A stretch of DNA of 64,000 nt. Source: a virus. Below the pieces are notes generated by a model. That model ran no database searches and had not been told where the DNA came from. It worked only from the letters and a program-made list of their open reading frames with translations. Below are positions 37,501 to 45,153 of this stretch, one piece after another. The position numbers were made by a program, and so were the translations under genes. Location of the stretch: positions 1 through 64,000 of IMG/VR virus record IMGVR_UViG_3300046096_000628; one strand, given 5' to 3'. Positions within the stretch are counted from its first letter, which is position 1. Every line of letters begins with the position of its first letter.

Positions 37501-37985
37501 AAGTTGTGAAAAGTTCAGCAGTTGATTTGACTGGTACATACACAATCGAATTTTGGGCAAGAACATCTACCTCTGTAGTCGGTGATGCTAATGCAGTTAT
37601 TTCTACCAATGATACTGTTTATCCTAGTAGATTCGTGGTTGATTTCTATGCACCGAATTCGACTACTATTTTGGGTCGAATTGCAACTTCATCTAATGCG
37701 ATAATATACACGTCACCTACCCGACCTTATGTGCTAGGTGATTGGGTTCATTTTGCTTTTGTAAACAACTCTACTGCTAATACTCACACAGTGTTTATAA
37801 ACGGAGTAGTAGCAGGTAGTCGAGCAGCAGTCCCATTATTCAACGCAACTACATTTCAGGTTGGTAAAAATAGTACAGCTTGGGCTGAAGGGCCGTACCA
37901 GATTGATGATTTGAGAATAACAAAGGGTATTGCTCGATATACATCTAACTTCGCCGTTCCTACTGCACCATTTCCGGATGCTTAA
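34575..37985 (+). CDS. Large tail fibre with SPRY and LamG-like repeats (1136 aa)
   Basis: AGGATAAG before the ATG. Residues 1-175 SPRY-like (SGKWYWEITY, GQKIGIALNMDAGTLSFVRNN, YMYAMVSSS, NFGATAF); 210-410 LamG-like (HFRIARISNVMRLFVNG, LIGGYTSPYFSPFG); 415-600 SPRY-like (GRYYFELTTSNANKIVIGF, WGYIVNGVDYG); 605-815 SPRY-like (GKYYFEVTPILNSPLYVG, AVDYDLGTISVYFKE); about 830-890 carboxypeptidase-regulatory-like beta sandwich (GYKGYVYDAQGAG, DGSFVISQLP); 900-1136 LamG-like, ending DDLRITKGIARYTSN. A multi-domain receptor-binding or side-fibre protein; cleavage or chaperone not seen. Confidence 0.85.
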   Translation: MALVPTTFSTVDKSNTTLSNGNLTAALLGSSSGVRTEFGVNSGKWYWEITYTSGTGPLCAGVGSDISSITQYLGGEASSWAFQNLDASFLIHEGATSDIPGMSALAIGQKIGIALNMDAGTLSFVRNNVVYPIASGLTGYMYAMVSSSPTQSSVTVTANFGATAFTNTVPSGYTSGFGYDTAQDISGLQVDYSPLNNTEIVQSLTPVGFPTLPPYTDYLGGDGRYCFNDRSVKFDSLNLRNFIPGASDFYVDFVYLPYLTDAINVGNGIVPLLIGALNDTDIYTRNSIYLKLYSTDPASTSLALTLVYSDSTNTETNLVTYNTTKSVILNKETHFRIARISNVMRLFVNGVSVGTSTTKIIIRPYSKTLIGGYTSPYFSPFGLYGCNGILTQFSFYKATSGTTTFTPVYKTPRYSAVAKFSNYLSNTNVTCSPDGKKIKLNYPNETISANSIAINTGRYYFELTTSNANKIVIGFVNNSYTGNYTSPLLTPATTNRWISTVINGSLLPTGYNPASVTLGTVSDTIGVYLDTATKSWGYIVNGVDYGYKHVGMTGTSFRMVIGTVSGVQSQSIDTMPEVVVNFGDSAFVNSPPYKYAAGFYSSVTQPTLTTPALDSSLKSPGSVITSNGLGISPSGTGQYSVVPTIVKSNFFKNTGKYYFEVTPILNSPLYVGISSHTMLNTDLSRAWSGSGRQSLEVSHVYNAGTAWLKKNGTALTNLATQTTAINGADTSASALIDQPFNTTDSSKPTTIGFAVDYDLGTISVYFKEITPPYLIKGYKVPGFTPNLNYFVYAEIDTSTQNSAIFNFGASSFQLAVPPGYAPGFDLTGYFGYKGYVYDAQGAGVSRKVMALDIATGEKLAEVQSATDGSFVISQLPTNNPNCILLALPNVGETVNAARLFNLAPGVLTVPGVVLDPYYSNVVLLLHGDGTNGTNQFTDHSLFPGTLTTTGNITHTTTAKRMGTSSINVPDKNSKIEVVKSSAVDLTGTYTIEFWARTSTSVVGDANAVISTNDTVYPSRFVVDFYAPNSTTILGRIATSSNAIIYTSPTRPYVLGDWVHFAFVNNSTANTHTVFINGVVAGSRAAVPLFNATTFQVGKNSTAWAEGPYQIDDLRITKGIARYTSNFAVPTAPFPDA

Positions 37986-37986
37986 A

Positions 37987-38265
37987 TTACCGTCGGTTGA
38001 ATATTTCTTCGACATCACCTTTAGATAATTGAGCAAAGGTGATTTCCGAACGGCGGCGCTGGCACTGCTTGATTTCCTCAACAGACATCCGTTTAAAATC
38101 AATCGACGGATGGGACTTACCACAAGAAAATTCACCATCATCTGTGTACAGTCTATCGGAATATGCAAGTGCAAGCATAATGCGCAGTTGCTTATTTTCA
38201 GCACGCAACTCATCAACTGACACTAGTGTATCTCCGTACCACTCATTTTCACGTAAGTCAACCAT
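37987..38265 (-). CDS. Hypothetical helical protein (92 aa)
   Basis: VSVDELRAENKQLRIMLALAYS is a leucine-zipper-like helix seen in small phage proteins, then DGEFSCGKSHPSIDFKRMSVEEIKQC. Function unknown. It converges with the large fibre gene and lies just downstream of the HAD gene. Confidence 0.75.
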   Translation of the reverse strand: MVDLRENEWYGDTLVSVDELRAENKQLRIMLALAYSDRLYTDDGEFSCGKSHPSIDFKRMSVEEIKQCQRRRSEITFAQLSKGDVEEIFNRR

Positions 38266-38266
38266 T

Positions 38267-38782
38267 TTAATCGAAACCTTTCACGTGATCTTTCAGGAAC
38301 GCAATACAATCATCAGGATTGCGGTACATATGAGCAATACCACCCGCTGCCTCCCACTCCTCGCAATTGGACTGGCGGTCGTCGATTAGAATATCACCAA
38401 TCTCACAGTGCTTGTGTTTATCGTACGCATACGGTCCGAAAAATACTGGAATATTAGCTTTGCCACTCAATTCCCGTAGAATGTAATTATCCACCCAACG
38501 CATTTTGAGTAACGGAGCATACGGCCAGGTAGACTTATCGTCACACGGTAGTGCAGTGAGGAATGCAATTTCCCCACGCGGTACAACATCAACCAATTTT
38601 CTAAGAATCGGAGTAAATGCAGCATTGGGCTCAAGATCGATAAACATCTGCTGATGGTCTTGTCGCAAATCTGCCCAGTCACTATCAGTCATCAGTTCAC
38701 CGACACTGTAGTTGGTGCCGAGAGCGTGATTAACATATCCAGTAAAATCTGCAGTTACATCATCGAGGTCAATATAAATCAT
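38267..38782 (-). CDS. HAD-family 5'(3')-nucleotidase-like protein (171 aa)
   Basis: ATG at 38782 starts MIYIDLDDVTADF; the DLDD (5-8) gives the HAD motif D.D. FLTALP (motif II) and KHCEIGDILIDDRQSNCEEWEAAGG (motif III/IV) follow in order. Such phage enzymes remove phosphate from deoxynucleotides. A longer frame upstream adds residues that would break the motif spacing and is rejected. Fits the nucleotide-metabolism cluster. Confidence 0.85.
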   Translation of the reverse strand: MIYIDLDDVTADFTGYVNHALGTNYSVGELMTDSDWADLRQDHQQMFIDLEPNAAFTPILRKLVDVVPRGEIAFLTALPCDDKSTWPYAPLLKMRWVDNYILRELSGKANIPVFFGPYAYDKHKHCEIGDILIDDRQSNCEEWEAAGGIAHMYRNPDDCIAFLKDHVKGFD

Positions 38783-38835
38783 AAAAGTCCAAATGTTTGG
38801 TATACAGTATCTGAAATGTGAGAAGTGGTGCCAAC

Positions 38836-38863
38836 AAAAAAGGGTCTGTAATGGACCCTTTTT
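38836..38863. terminator. Bidirectional Rho-independent terminator
   Basis: AAAAAGGGTC and GACCCTTTTT around a 7-nt loop; A and T tracts on both sides. Ends the outer-membrane gene on the minus strand. Confidence 0.88.
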
Positions 38864-38879
38864 ACCGCAAGGTGTGTGA

Positions 38880-39434
38880 TTAGAATGAATACTTAACGGT
38901 TGCAGCGGCACCGTTTTGAAACTCAACATTGCTTACGTTAGCATGCTTCAGTGCAACGCGAACTGATACAGCTTTGGTAACAGGGAAGTCTGCACCAACT
39001 TGGTAAGTCTTCTGGTTAATTGCTGCATTAGCTGCATTCAATCGATATTCAGCGACTGCAAATGTGTTCAAACCAAACATTGGGTACTTGACTTCAGCAC
39101 CAACGCCAGTAAAGTGACCGTCAGCAGCTAGTGTACCAACATCGCCAATCACAACTCGAGGAGTCACTGATAGTCCTGCCACAGAGACTGGGTACGAATA
39201 GCCGATTTCGTAGCCATTTTGATTACCTTGAGTACCGTTGGTTCGATCGTATGTGAACGCACCGTCAATAGTACCATAATTGGTAACTTGAGATAGACCT
39301 ACGGTTTGTTTTTCTTGTTGCGTCTTACCGACTTGGCTGGCAACGCCCATGTATTCGTAGCCCACACCAACTGTGGTAGCAAAAGCAGAAGCAGCAGAGA
39401 TAGCCAAAACGAAAGTAGCGAGAAGTTTCTTCAT
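38880..39434 (-). CDS. Exported outer-membrane beta-barrel protein (184 aa)
   Basis: MKKLLATFVLAISAASAFA is a signal peptide (cleaved before TTVGVGYEY). The remainder alternates polar and hydrophobic residues as in beta-strands and ends VKYSF, the aromatic C-terminus that BamA recognises in outer-membrane proteins. Too small for a trimeric porin; about 8 strands are likely. A phage-made barrel could block its own receptor or alter the surface. AAGGAA precedes the ATG. It has its own promoter with an operator-like dyad. Confidence 0.82.
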   Translation of the reverse strand: MKKLLATFVLAISAASAFATTVGVGYEYMGVASQVGKTQQEKQTVGLSQVTNYGTIDGAFTYDRTNGTQGNQNGYEIGYSYPVSVAGLSVTPRVVIGDVGTLAADGHFTGVGAEVKYPMFGLNTFAVAEYRLNAANAAINQKTYQVGADFPVTKAVSVRVALKHANVSNVEFQNGAAATVKYSF

Positions 39435-39463
39435 TGTGTGTTTTCCTTAAAAGTAATGAAAAT

Positions 39464-39483
39464 GGTGGGCAGTTACACCCACC
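39464..39483 (-). terminator. Likely terminator hairpin
   Basis: GGTGGG, 8-nt loop, CCCACC then ATTTTC on the minus strand, between the metallophosphatase and the barrel gene. Confidence 0.55.
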
Positions 39484-39490
39484 TGTTTAA

Positions 39491-39519
39491 ATATCACAGG
39501 ATGTGATAAATGTGGTCAA
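39491..39519 (-). promoter_or_regulatory. Promoter with operator-like dyad
   Basis: Minus strand: TTGACC (39519-39514), 17 bp, TGATAT (39496-39491). The spacer and -10 hold the perfect dyad TATCACA.GGA.TGTGATA (39492-39508). TTGACC again contains the upstream stop codon. Confidence 0.65.
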
Positions 39520-40148
39520 CCGATAGCGTCGCCGTGGTGGTCGTATACTGGTTTTGGAATCAGTTTTAGTGACTCAATAACTTCTTCGAAATCATAAGGG
39601 TACAAATCGTTAGTATCAATTCCAACATCCTTGATACGGCCTTTAACTATGCATGGAGCACCATGCAGGTGCCCGTGCGCAAAACACGTTCCGTGCCCAA
39701 TTCCATCCCAACTTGCAAATGGGTAGTGGCTCATCGCCACACCAACGCCACGAGCACTAACGAAAGCGTAATCCTTAACGTCAATGAATAAGTCAGCGAA
39801 TTGCGGTAACTTGACTAATGAGTGATCGTGATTACCACGAATCAAAGTTTTATCGCCGTTCAGACGAGCAATCAACGCAGGAGCCTTGTCGATTCGACCC
39901 ATTGCTACATCACCCAGGATGAATACGTGATCGCCAGGTTGAACTCTACTGTTCCACTTTGCGATTATCTCTTCGTTCATCTCATCGATGTAGTGCTCGT
40001 AGACAGGTTTACCAGCAGCGTCAACGTCAATCTGGTTGACAAACTTCCCACGAGATTCAGGGCAATACAGTGCAATCATCTTGTGGTTGAAATGTATATC
40101 CGAACAGATGTGGTGCTTTCTATACGAATTGTATTTTTCTTTTTTCAT
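39516..40148 (-). CDS. Metallophosphoesterase (210 aa)
   Basis: The five calcineurin-type blocks appear in order: SDIHFNH (D.H), LGDVAMG (GD), RGNHDH (GNHD), MSHYP (H) and GHLHG (GH.H). It should bind two metals and hydrolyse a phosphate ester; the substrate could be nucleotide or RNA. Length and motif spacing are normal. Stop codon inside the next promoter's -35 box. Confidence 0.9.
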   Translation of the reverse strand: MKKEKYNSYRKHHICSDIHFNHKMIALYCPESRGKFVNQIDVDAAGKPVYEHYIDEMNEEIIAKWNSRVQPGDHVFILGDVAMGRIDKAPALIARLNGDKTLIRGNHDHSLVKLPQFADLFIDVKDYAFVSARGVGVAMSHYPFASWDGIGHGTCFAHGHLHGAPCIVKGRIKDVGIDTNDLYPYDFEEVIESLKLIPKPVYDHHGDAIG

Positions 40149-40345
40149 GTTTCTTCTAGTAGTTTAATCGCTTTGTTTGCCATGTCCGTGTACGACTTGC
40201 GAGCGGACAGAAAGTAATTCTGCCACCACTCGTCTGTCTCTGCCGCCACGTTATTGTCAATGTGTATGCGACGTGTTGGCGTTGGGTCATGCGTACCGCG
40301 ACTAATTTGAGTCAAAAGCTCAAGCAATTGTTGTTTATTACTCAC
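40145..40345 (-). CDS. Small helical protein (66 aa)
   Basis: GTG at 40345 follows the stop of the membrane protein; a much longer frame upstream overlaps that gene and is rejected. SNKQQLLELLTQISRGTHDPTPTRRIHIDNNVA, then a helix. Unknown function. Overlaps the phosphatase start. Confidence 0.6.
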   Translation of the reverse strand: MSNKQQLLELLTQISRGTHDPTPTRRIHIDNNVAAETDEWWQNYFLSARKSYTDMANKAIKLLEET

Positions 40346-40346
40346 A

Positions 40347-40934
40347 TTAAAAGTACCAGTATTTTTCTGTGCGAGGACGGGTTCCATCAGCCCACATCCA
40401 CGTCGGTCCACTGAACTTCGTTGGATCGTTTGATGAAATTTGGCCAAGCAATACTGAGCTAGAACGATATCGGATACCCTGCTTGGATAGTATATCTCGT
40501 GCATCAACTTGTCGATTATACATCATCCAACCCTGCATATTCGTAGGCAGATCTGGCGCATCAATCGCTACACAATGTGCCCATGCAAACTCATTTGGTG
40601 AGATTGGTTGGCCCGGCATAATTGCATTGAATGTTTGCAGTATGCATTTTCGTTGCATCATTGCACGCTGTTCAGCTGGAGGAGCATTTACAATCGAGTG
40701 ATAATTTGGCATCCAAAACACTGCATTGAGCACCATTAGTGTAGAAACTAACAATCCAAGCGCTACAACAATCAGTGCTACACCATTTGGTTGTCCGTTT
40801 TCATCCTTCGGGAGGAAGCATGCCGCAAGCATTACAAATCCCTTTAGAATAATCAAGAAGATTGCGCCAATGATCGCAGCCTCAGCAATGCTTCGCAGCC
40901 ACTCGCCAAATGTTTGATTAGAATTTTGTGTCAT
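40347..40934 (-). CDS. Membrane protein with two segments (195 aa)
   Basis: Two hydrophobic segments at about 16-37 and 50-72 follow an N-terminal polar stretch; a soluble domain of about 120 residues with three Cys follows (QRKCILQTFNAI, WAHCVAIDAPDLP). Topology suggests a periplasmic or cytoplasmic globular part. No family recognised. Confidence 0.75.
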   Translation of the reverse strand: MTQNSNQTFGEWLRSIAEAAIIGAIFLIILKGFVMLAACFLPKDENGQPNGVALIVVALGLLVSTLMVLNAVFWMPNYHSIVNAPPAEQRAMMQRKCILQTFNAIMPGQPISPNEFAWAHCVAIDAPDLPTNMQGWMMYNRQVDARDILSKQGIRYRSSSVLLGQISSNDPTKFSGPTWMWADGTRPRTEKYWYF

Positions 40935-40943
40935 GATGATACT

Positions 40944-41546
40944 TTACATAAAAAGATTTTTGTCGACAATCGAATGCTTCACTTTGTCAACTTGTTTGAT
41001 TGAAATAGGATATTGGATGTTCACAGACCCCTCTGATTCTGCCCCGCGTGTCATCACAGCGAGCCCGAATTTACGTGCAATATGACGTATTGCTTTGTTT
41101 TGCGTGAGACAGCAAAGATAGATTCGATTGATTGAGTATTCTGTAACCAGTTGATACCCACGCGCGAATAGGAGTTGACCAAGTTTGCGACCACGATGGG
41201 CTTCTGCCGTAGAAAAAGCAAACTCTGCAGTATCATCGAGGATAGCAACGTGGAGTGTTGCAACGAGCTCGCTTCCTCGGTTTATGCCAAACCAGAAGTC
41301 AGCACGAGTTCGTGTATTCACAGTAGCTAAAGTAGTCTCAATGTACGACTTCAACAGGGGTGGTGTGATCAGGTACCCAAACCTGAGATATAAATCTTCA
41401 TCGCTCAGTGATGAGATGTGTTGTACAACAGCGTCAGACGAATCGTCGAATAGCCGCACTAGTGAGTAATCATCAATATTTACCATAGATCTCATTCTTA
41501 CATTGCTGCTGCTTGGTGTTGTTACCGCTTCAATAGTCCATGTCAT
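40944..41546 (-). CDS. GNAT-family N-acetyltransferase (200 aa)
   Basis: AEFAFSTAEAHRGRKLGQLLFARGYQL is motif A, with R-G-R-x-L-G-Q holding acetyl-CoA, followed by the helix and strand INRIYLCCLTQNKAIRHIARKFGL. DLYLRFGYLITP earlier resembles the acceptor side of these phage and bacterial enzymes. Substrate unknown. The start could instead be ATG 41495 or 41486. Confidence 0.82.
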   Translation of the reverse strand: MTWTIEAVTTPSSSNVRMRSMVNIDDYSLVRLFDDSSDAVVQHISSLSDEDLYLRFGYLITPPLLKSYIETTLATVNTRTRADFWFGINRGSELVATLHVAILDDTAEFAFSTAEAHRGRKLGQLLFARGYQLVTEYSINRIYLCCLTQNKAIRHIARKFGLAVMTRGAESEGSVNIQYPISIKQVDKVKHSIVDKNLFM

Positions 41547-41769
41547 CCATTGTGGTCAGACTCAAGTGATTAGTTGCCACCCATGATGCGAGGTCAAATC
41601 CATCTGGAAACACCAGTTCCTGTGATTGCAAACCATCGCCAGATGCATAGCTCTCATCACCATCGTCTGCAAGTTCTTCCATTTTGGCTAGTACAGCTTC
41701 ATCAGTTACCCACCTAATACTGTTTGAGCCGTCGCCACTATTTGTAATGATCATGTAAAGTTTATTCAT
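41530..41769 (-). CDS. Hypothetical acidic protein (79 aa)
   Basis: MNKLYMIITNSGDGSNSIRWV, then an acidic helix and a loop rich in Asp and Ser (DDGDESYASGDGLQSQELVF). Acidic surface could mimic DNA; no family known. Overlaps the acetyltransferase start by 17 nt. Confidence 0.7.
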   Translation of the reverse strand: MNKLYMIITNSGDGSNSIRWVTDEAVLAKMEELADDGDESYASGDGLQSQELVFPDGFDLASWVATNHLSLTTMDDMDY

Positions 41770-41804
41770 TTAGTTTCCTTGAAAATATCAATTTATTGTA
41801 TGTT

Positions 41805-42212
41805 TTAACGCCCACCACGAGTAAACCACTTAACTGCAGCATCGTACGTACTGAACGGTCCTGTACCACCAGTGCTGGTAACAGTCGCGTCATTCTCATC
41901 ACCGTACACTAGCAGAAATCGCTTTTCACCAGTCGGCGACTCAACTACTCGAACTGTTGAATAATATTCTCGCTCGCGCTCGATCCAGTTGTCAACCATG
42001 GTAGTAACACTTTGTGCATCTTGCGGTTTACGGTGCCAATCTTTATATGCAGTGCCATTGGCAACTGACTGTTCGTATTTGGCAAGGAGAGCAATCGATT
42101 CGCCAATTAGTCGGACACGAATGTCTTCATAGTGCGCAATTTTACTCGCGACAGCAGTTTGAACCAATATTAGGTCGATATCATGTCGAATGTTAGTAAC
42201 GAGGGTTGTCAT
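41805..42212 (-). CDS. Hypothetical protein (135 aa)
   Basis: ATG 42212. Helical N-terminal half (LVTNIRHDIDLILVQTAVA) and beta-rich end (KRFLLVYGDENDATVT, FSTYDAAVKWFTRGGR). Common phage layout; function unknown. Overlaps the 59-residue frame upstream. Confidence 0.72.
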   Translation of the reverse strand: MTTLVTNIRHDIDLILVQTAVASKIAHYEDIRVRLIGESIALLAKYEQSVANGTAYKDWHRKPQDAQSVTTMVDNWIEREREYYSTVRVVESPTGEKRFLLVYGDENDATVTSTGGTGPFSTYDAAVKWFTRGGR

Positions 42213-42372
42213 TTTGTAACTGTAGTATAAATTGTTGTTTTTCCAACTCCCGTTCAGGAGTGATTCTGCGCTCGTGAGTATCAAGTCGGCGAAGATGCTG
42301 TAAACGATCCTCCAACGAGGAGAACCTGGTTGGAGAAATCGTACTGGAGTTAGATGGTAGCAGTGGAATCAC
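42193..42372 (-). CDS. Small coiled-coil protein (59 aa)
   Basis: GTG 42372, 10 nt after the NadV stop. The last 40 residues (LEDRLQHLRRLDTHERRIT, ERELEKQQFILQLQ) look strongly like a coiled coil. No good ribosome site, so the start is uncertain. Unknown function. Confidence 0.5.
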   Translation of the reverse strand: MIPLLPSNSSTISPTRFSSLEDRLQHLRRLDTHERRITPERELEKQQFILQLQNDNPRY

Positions 42373-42381
42373 GACTTGATA

Positions 42382-43845
42382 TTAAGCAACCCGAGCTCGA
42401 ATCTCAGCAAGCGTTGTTTCGTTGAATAATTTCCCAGTGTGGTACACCAATTGCATAACATCCTCGAATTCTTCATTCAATGGACCTCGATCCAATCGAG
42501 CAGTCATTAGTTCATTATTCATTGTGCTACGAACAAGAGTAAGTACACCCTCGAGTGATTTTTTACCCTGATCAGTGATTGGATCTTTTGCAATTCCCTT
42601 CCAGGTACCGTCTTCCATCAGGATCGCACAAGCCTTTTGCGCAAACTTAAATGTATCTCGATTTACTTTTTGCAACAATGCACCACCACTTCCAAAAATA
42701 ACATTGTCGGCGCTGAATCCCAAAGTTGCTGTGATCTTGCCCAACAGTGATCGAATCGCAGAGTGATCAACGCCATCCCCTTGGATAATTCCAACGTTAT
42801 TGATTTTTCGATATCCTTTATCATTTTTTACTGACCCAAACGCCAGTTCTTGCAAGTGTAAAATGCGAGGGACAACTTCCTGCATGTCGCCACTGTCAGG
42901 ACGAAACACAACTTTTGCTTTTGTAGCAATAATTTCATCTTTCAAAACAGTACACAACAATTCGGTCTCGCGATATACATCATATCCATCGATAACAATC
43001 GAGATGATACCACCCTCCACTGCGTTGGAGAGTTGTTTACGAAGGTACTGGATAGCATCATCTCTACCACCACCAAACGAGCACTCGATGCTATGTTCTG
43101 TGGCATATACAGAATATGCTGACATCGGCTCATTGTAATAAAAATTAGCAGTTAGAATACCTTCTACTGTGTCAGATCCCATAAAGTTGACCAAGTGAGC
43201 GAATCCACCAATCTCTGCTGTTTCTGCAGACGACACGCCACGACCACCAAAGTCATGCAACGAAAAGGGCAATAATCCCATGTCACCACCAGTGATCTCA
43301 TAGTAGTGCTTGATTTCTCGCTTGATATTGTAATCATTAGTCGCAATTGTGGTTGGGTACCACACACCACGTTGGATCATCGTCTCAAAACCAGCTGACA
43401 TCCAAAACAAATCTGCATCCAACACAGTAACAGTGTAAATTGGTTGACCACCTTTAATTGGCAACCCTTCTGGTACCGAACGGATGATAAGTGGTAAAGC
43501 TCCACCATATTCTGTTACCACTTTTTCCCAAGCTGCTCGTGCAAACAATTTACGGCCGAAGTGAGCTTCGGCAAACTGCTCTGCTGCATCGACATCTTTC
43601 ATCGAAATTCGTTGAGTAAGATATCGCTTAAGCAATAACTGCATTCCAACTGGAATGACAGTCGTTTTTGGATCAACACGAGCAGTTCCGTATGAAGTCA
43701 TGCCCTGGATACCATCAGGATAAGCAAATGGGTGTGAGAATTTATATGAATCAATTCGACAGATCAAGCTAATTTTTAATTGATCTGGTTGAACGTACTG
43801 CACATCTGTGGAAGATGGTGCAAACAATTGTTGAAATTTTGACAT
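42382..43845 (-). CDS. nadV: Nicotinamide phosphoribosyltransferase
   Basis: A 487-residue NAMPT/NadV of full length. HDFGGRG (197-203), FMGSDT (221-226), ATEHS (248-252), RPDSGD, GDGVD and FGSGGALLQK are the conserved blocks that bind phosphoribosyl pyrophosphate and nicotinamide. It makes nicotinamide mononucleotide from nicotinamide. With the NadM-Nudix gene at 45928 it forms a complete two-step NAD+ salvage route, known as NARP2 in phages and shown to counter NAD-depleting defences. AAGGAAC precedes the ATG. Confidence 0.96.
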   Translation of the reverse strand: MSKFQQLFAPSSTDVQYVQPDQLKISLICRIDSYKFSHPFAYPDGIQGMTSYGTARVDPKTTVIPVGMQLLLKRYLTQRISMKDVDAAEQFAEAHFGRKLFARAAWEKVVTEYGGALPLIIRSVPEGLPIKGGQPIYTVTVLDADLFWMSAGFETMIQRGVWYPTTIATNDYNIKREIKHYYEITGGDMGLLPFSLHDFGGRGVSSAETAEIGGFAHLVNFMGSDTVEGILTANFYYNEPMSAYSVYATEHSIECSFGGGRDDAIQYLRKQLSNAVEGGIISIVIDGYDVYRETELLCTVLKDEIIATKAKVVFRPDSGDMQEVVPRILHLQELAFGSVKNDKGYRKINNVGIIQGDGVDHSAIRSLLGKITATLGFSADNVIFGSGGALLQKVNRDTFKFAQKACAILMEDGTWKGIAKDPITDQGKKSLEGVLTLVRSTMNNELMTARLDRGPLNEEFEDVMQLVYHTGKLFNETTLAEIRARVA

Positions 43846-43903
43846 TTTAAAGTTCCTTTAAAGTTTTGATGCCTAGAGTCTATCTCCAGGACTTGCCTCT
43901 ATA

Positions 43904-43928
43904 TTAACACAAAACCATTTTGTGTTAA
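43904..43928. other. AT-rich perfect hairpin at a gene end
   Basis: TTAACACAAAA and TTTTGTGTTAA around CCA, covering the stop codon of the 43925 gene. Could be a terminator or stop-proximal protein site. Confidence 0.55.
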
Positions 43929-44386
43929 ACCAAACGCTCGATAACAGTTGCAATCAACTTATCGAGCGTATCTACCTGTGTGAGACCGTACTTCTTGCAT
44001 ACGATGTCGACATTTCCTTTACGCCAGTACCCATCGGGGCAACAGACGATCGTTTCAACTCCACTTGCTGCACACAACCCAAGTTCCAGTAGTGTAATCG
44101 GAGACTTCGTGGCAGGGTCAAAATAGAACACAACAAAATCCACCAGATCGATTGCATCCAATTCCCAGTTCACTTGCTCGACAAACTTTCGATTAGATGT
44201 TGATTGCTCCCAAGTTGGATCCCAGTTATTACGCCGTGGATTGAGTACCGCAACATCACTATCATCAAGTGCGTCAACGACCTTTTGTTGCCAGTCGTCT
44301 GCTTTACCCATTTCAATCGAGCCAGCTAAAAATACCGATGCGGGGTTGTCCCAAAATAGGGGTGCAGGCGATTTAATTTCAATCAT
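43925..44386 (-). CDS. Nucleoside 2-deoxyribosyltransferase-like protein (153 aa)
   Basis: VFLAGSIEMGKADDWQQKVV, VLNPRRNNWDPTWEQ, FVEQVNWELDAID, FYFDPATKSPITLLELGLCA and CPDGYWRKGNVDI match the Nuc_deoxyri_tr2 family. This may process deoxynucleosides or nicotinamide-ribosyl bonds; its place beside NAD salvage makes a link to ribosyl chemistry plausible but unproven. ATGA overlap with the small gene upstream. Confidence 0.88.
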   Translation of the reverse strand: MIEIKSPAPLFWDNPASVFLAGSIEMGKADDWQQKVVDALDDSDVAVLNPRRNNWDPTWEQSTSNRKFVEQVNWELDAIDLVDFVVFYFDPATKSPITLLELGLCAASGVETIVCCPDGYWRKGNVDIVCKKYGLTQVDTLDKLIATVIERLV

Positions 44387-44535
44387 AATATGTACTTTAA
44401 AATAATGGTAAGATTTACCGAACTACCAATTAGGTTGAGCCACCCACGCAGCATCGCTTTTTGTTTGAACGCTTGTACAGCATCGTACCCACATAACAAC
44501 ATTACAATAACAGTAATTGCATGCCACAGTGTCAT
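44383..44535 (-). CDS. Small membrane protein (50 aa)
   Basis: MTLWHAITVIVMLLCGYDAV and SSVNLTIILKYIL: two short hydrophobic segments. Overlaps both neighbours by 4 nt (ATGA), which supports it. Unknown. Confidence 0.6.
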   Translation of the reverse strand: MTLWHAITVIVMLLCGYDAVQAFKQKAMLRGWLNLIGSSVNLTIILKYIL

Positions 44536-44798
44536 GTTGCCACTCCAATAACTTCATGTACTGATTTAGGAACTGCTTTCAGTGACCCCAAATACTCCAT
44601 TGTGTACTTCCGGCGTTCACCTTTGTGACTAACTGGATAACCAGGTTGGATGGTAACATGACCAAAGCTACCGCCGCGATTGAACCTAATGGGTTTCAAC
44701 TCACCAGTCACCTTGATTGAGTACAACTTCTTTTCTACAACATTCCAGAAGTATCCTGGATATCGGGTTGCGACAAACTCCGTTGGAAGAACTACCAT
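44532..44798 (-). CDS. Conserved phage protein, YPGYFWNV..K.LYSIKV type (88 aa)
   Basis: RYPGYFWNVVEKKLYSIKVTGELKPIRF then YPVSHKGERRKYTMEYLGSL. This is a strand-rich region that I recognise from other phages and from HNH-nuclease N-terminal domains, where it may contact DNA. No nuclease motif is present here. Confidence 0.72.
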   Translation of the reverse strand: MVVLPTEFVATRYPGYFWNVVEKKLYSIKVTGELKPIRFNRGGSFGHVTIQPGYPVSHKGERRKYTMEYLGSLKAVPKSVHEVIGVAT

Positions 44799-44799
44799 G

Positions 44800-44964
44800 T
44801 CACTCCTCTGCTTCCCATGTTATTACCACAGTGAATTTTCCTTTGTGGAACCCACATTCATCAATTGGAATTTCTTCGAATTGACGACTATCGTACATCT
44901 CAACCACATCTTGCTCCAAGTCGAGCAGTGTGTCAGCCCAGTATTCTTTTTTCAAGACTATCAT
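44800..44964 (-). CDS. Small acidic protein (54 aa)
   Basis: MIVLKKEYWADTLLDLEQDV, then a short beta end (GKFTVVITWEAEE). Starts at ATGA overlap with the upstream zinc-ribbon gene; the next ATG is 1 nt after its stop. Confidence 0.6.
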   Translation of the reverse strand: MIVLKKEYWADTLLDLEQDVVEMYDSRQFEEIPIDECGFHKGKFTVVITWEAEE

Positions 44965-45152
44965 TTTACATGCACTCTTTTACCACAAGGTGGGCACTTG
45001 ATGAACTTGTAGTAGTCCTTGCCGCCAGTGTAGTCAGTCGAATAGTCTTCTTTAATGTCACTTGGCGTATACTGCAGGGTTGCACCACAATTGCGACAGA
45101 TTGTTTCCTTGACTACACTTGCGTGTGGAGTAGTTGAAATTACTGTTACCAT
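44961..45152 (-). CDS. Zinc-ribbon protein (63 aa)
   Basis: GGAG 6 nt before ATG 45152 decides the start (an upstream frame would overlap). ICRNCGATLQYTPSDI and IKCPPCGKRVHVK give two C..C pairs of a zinc ribbon, a small phage protein plan with an unknown partner. Confidence 0.78.
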   Translation of the reverse strand: MVTVISTTPHASVVKETICRNCGATLQYTPSDIKEDYSTDYTGGKDYYKFIKCPPCGKRVHVK

Positions 45153-45153
45153 C

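Noticed and set aside
40346-40507. Longer start for the 40145 gene
   Set aside because: It would overlap the membrane protein by 160 nt in another frame; GTG 40345 follows its stop.
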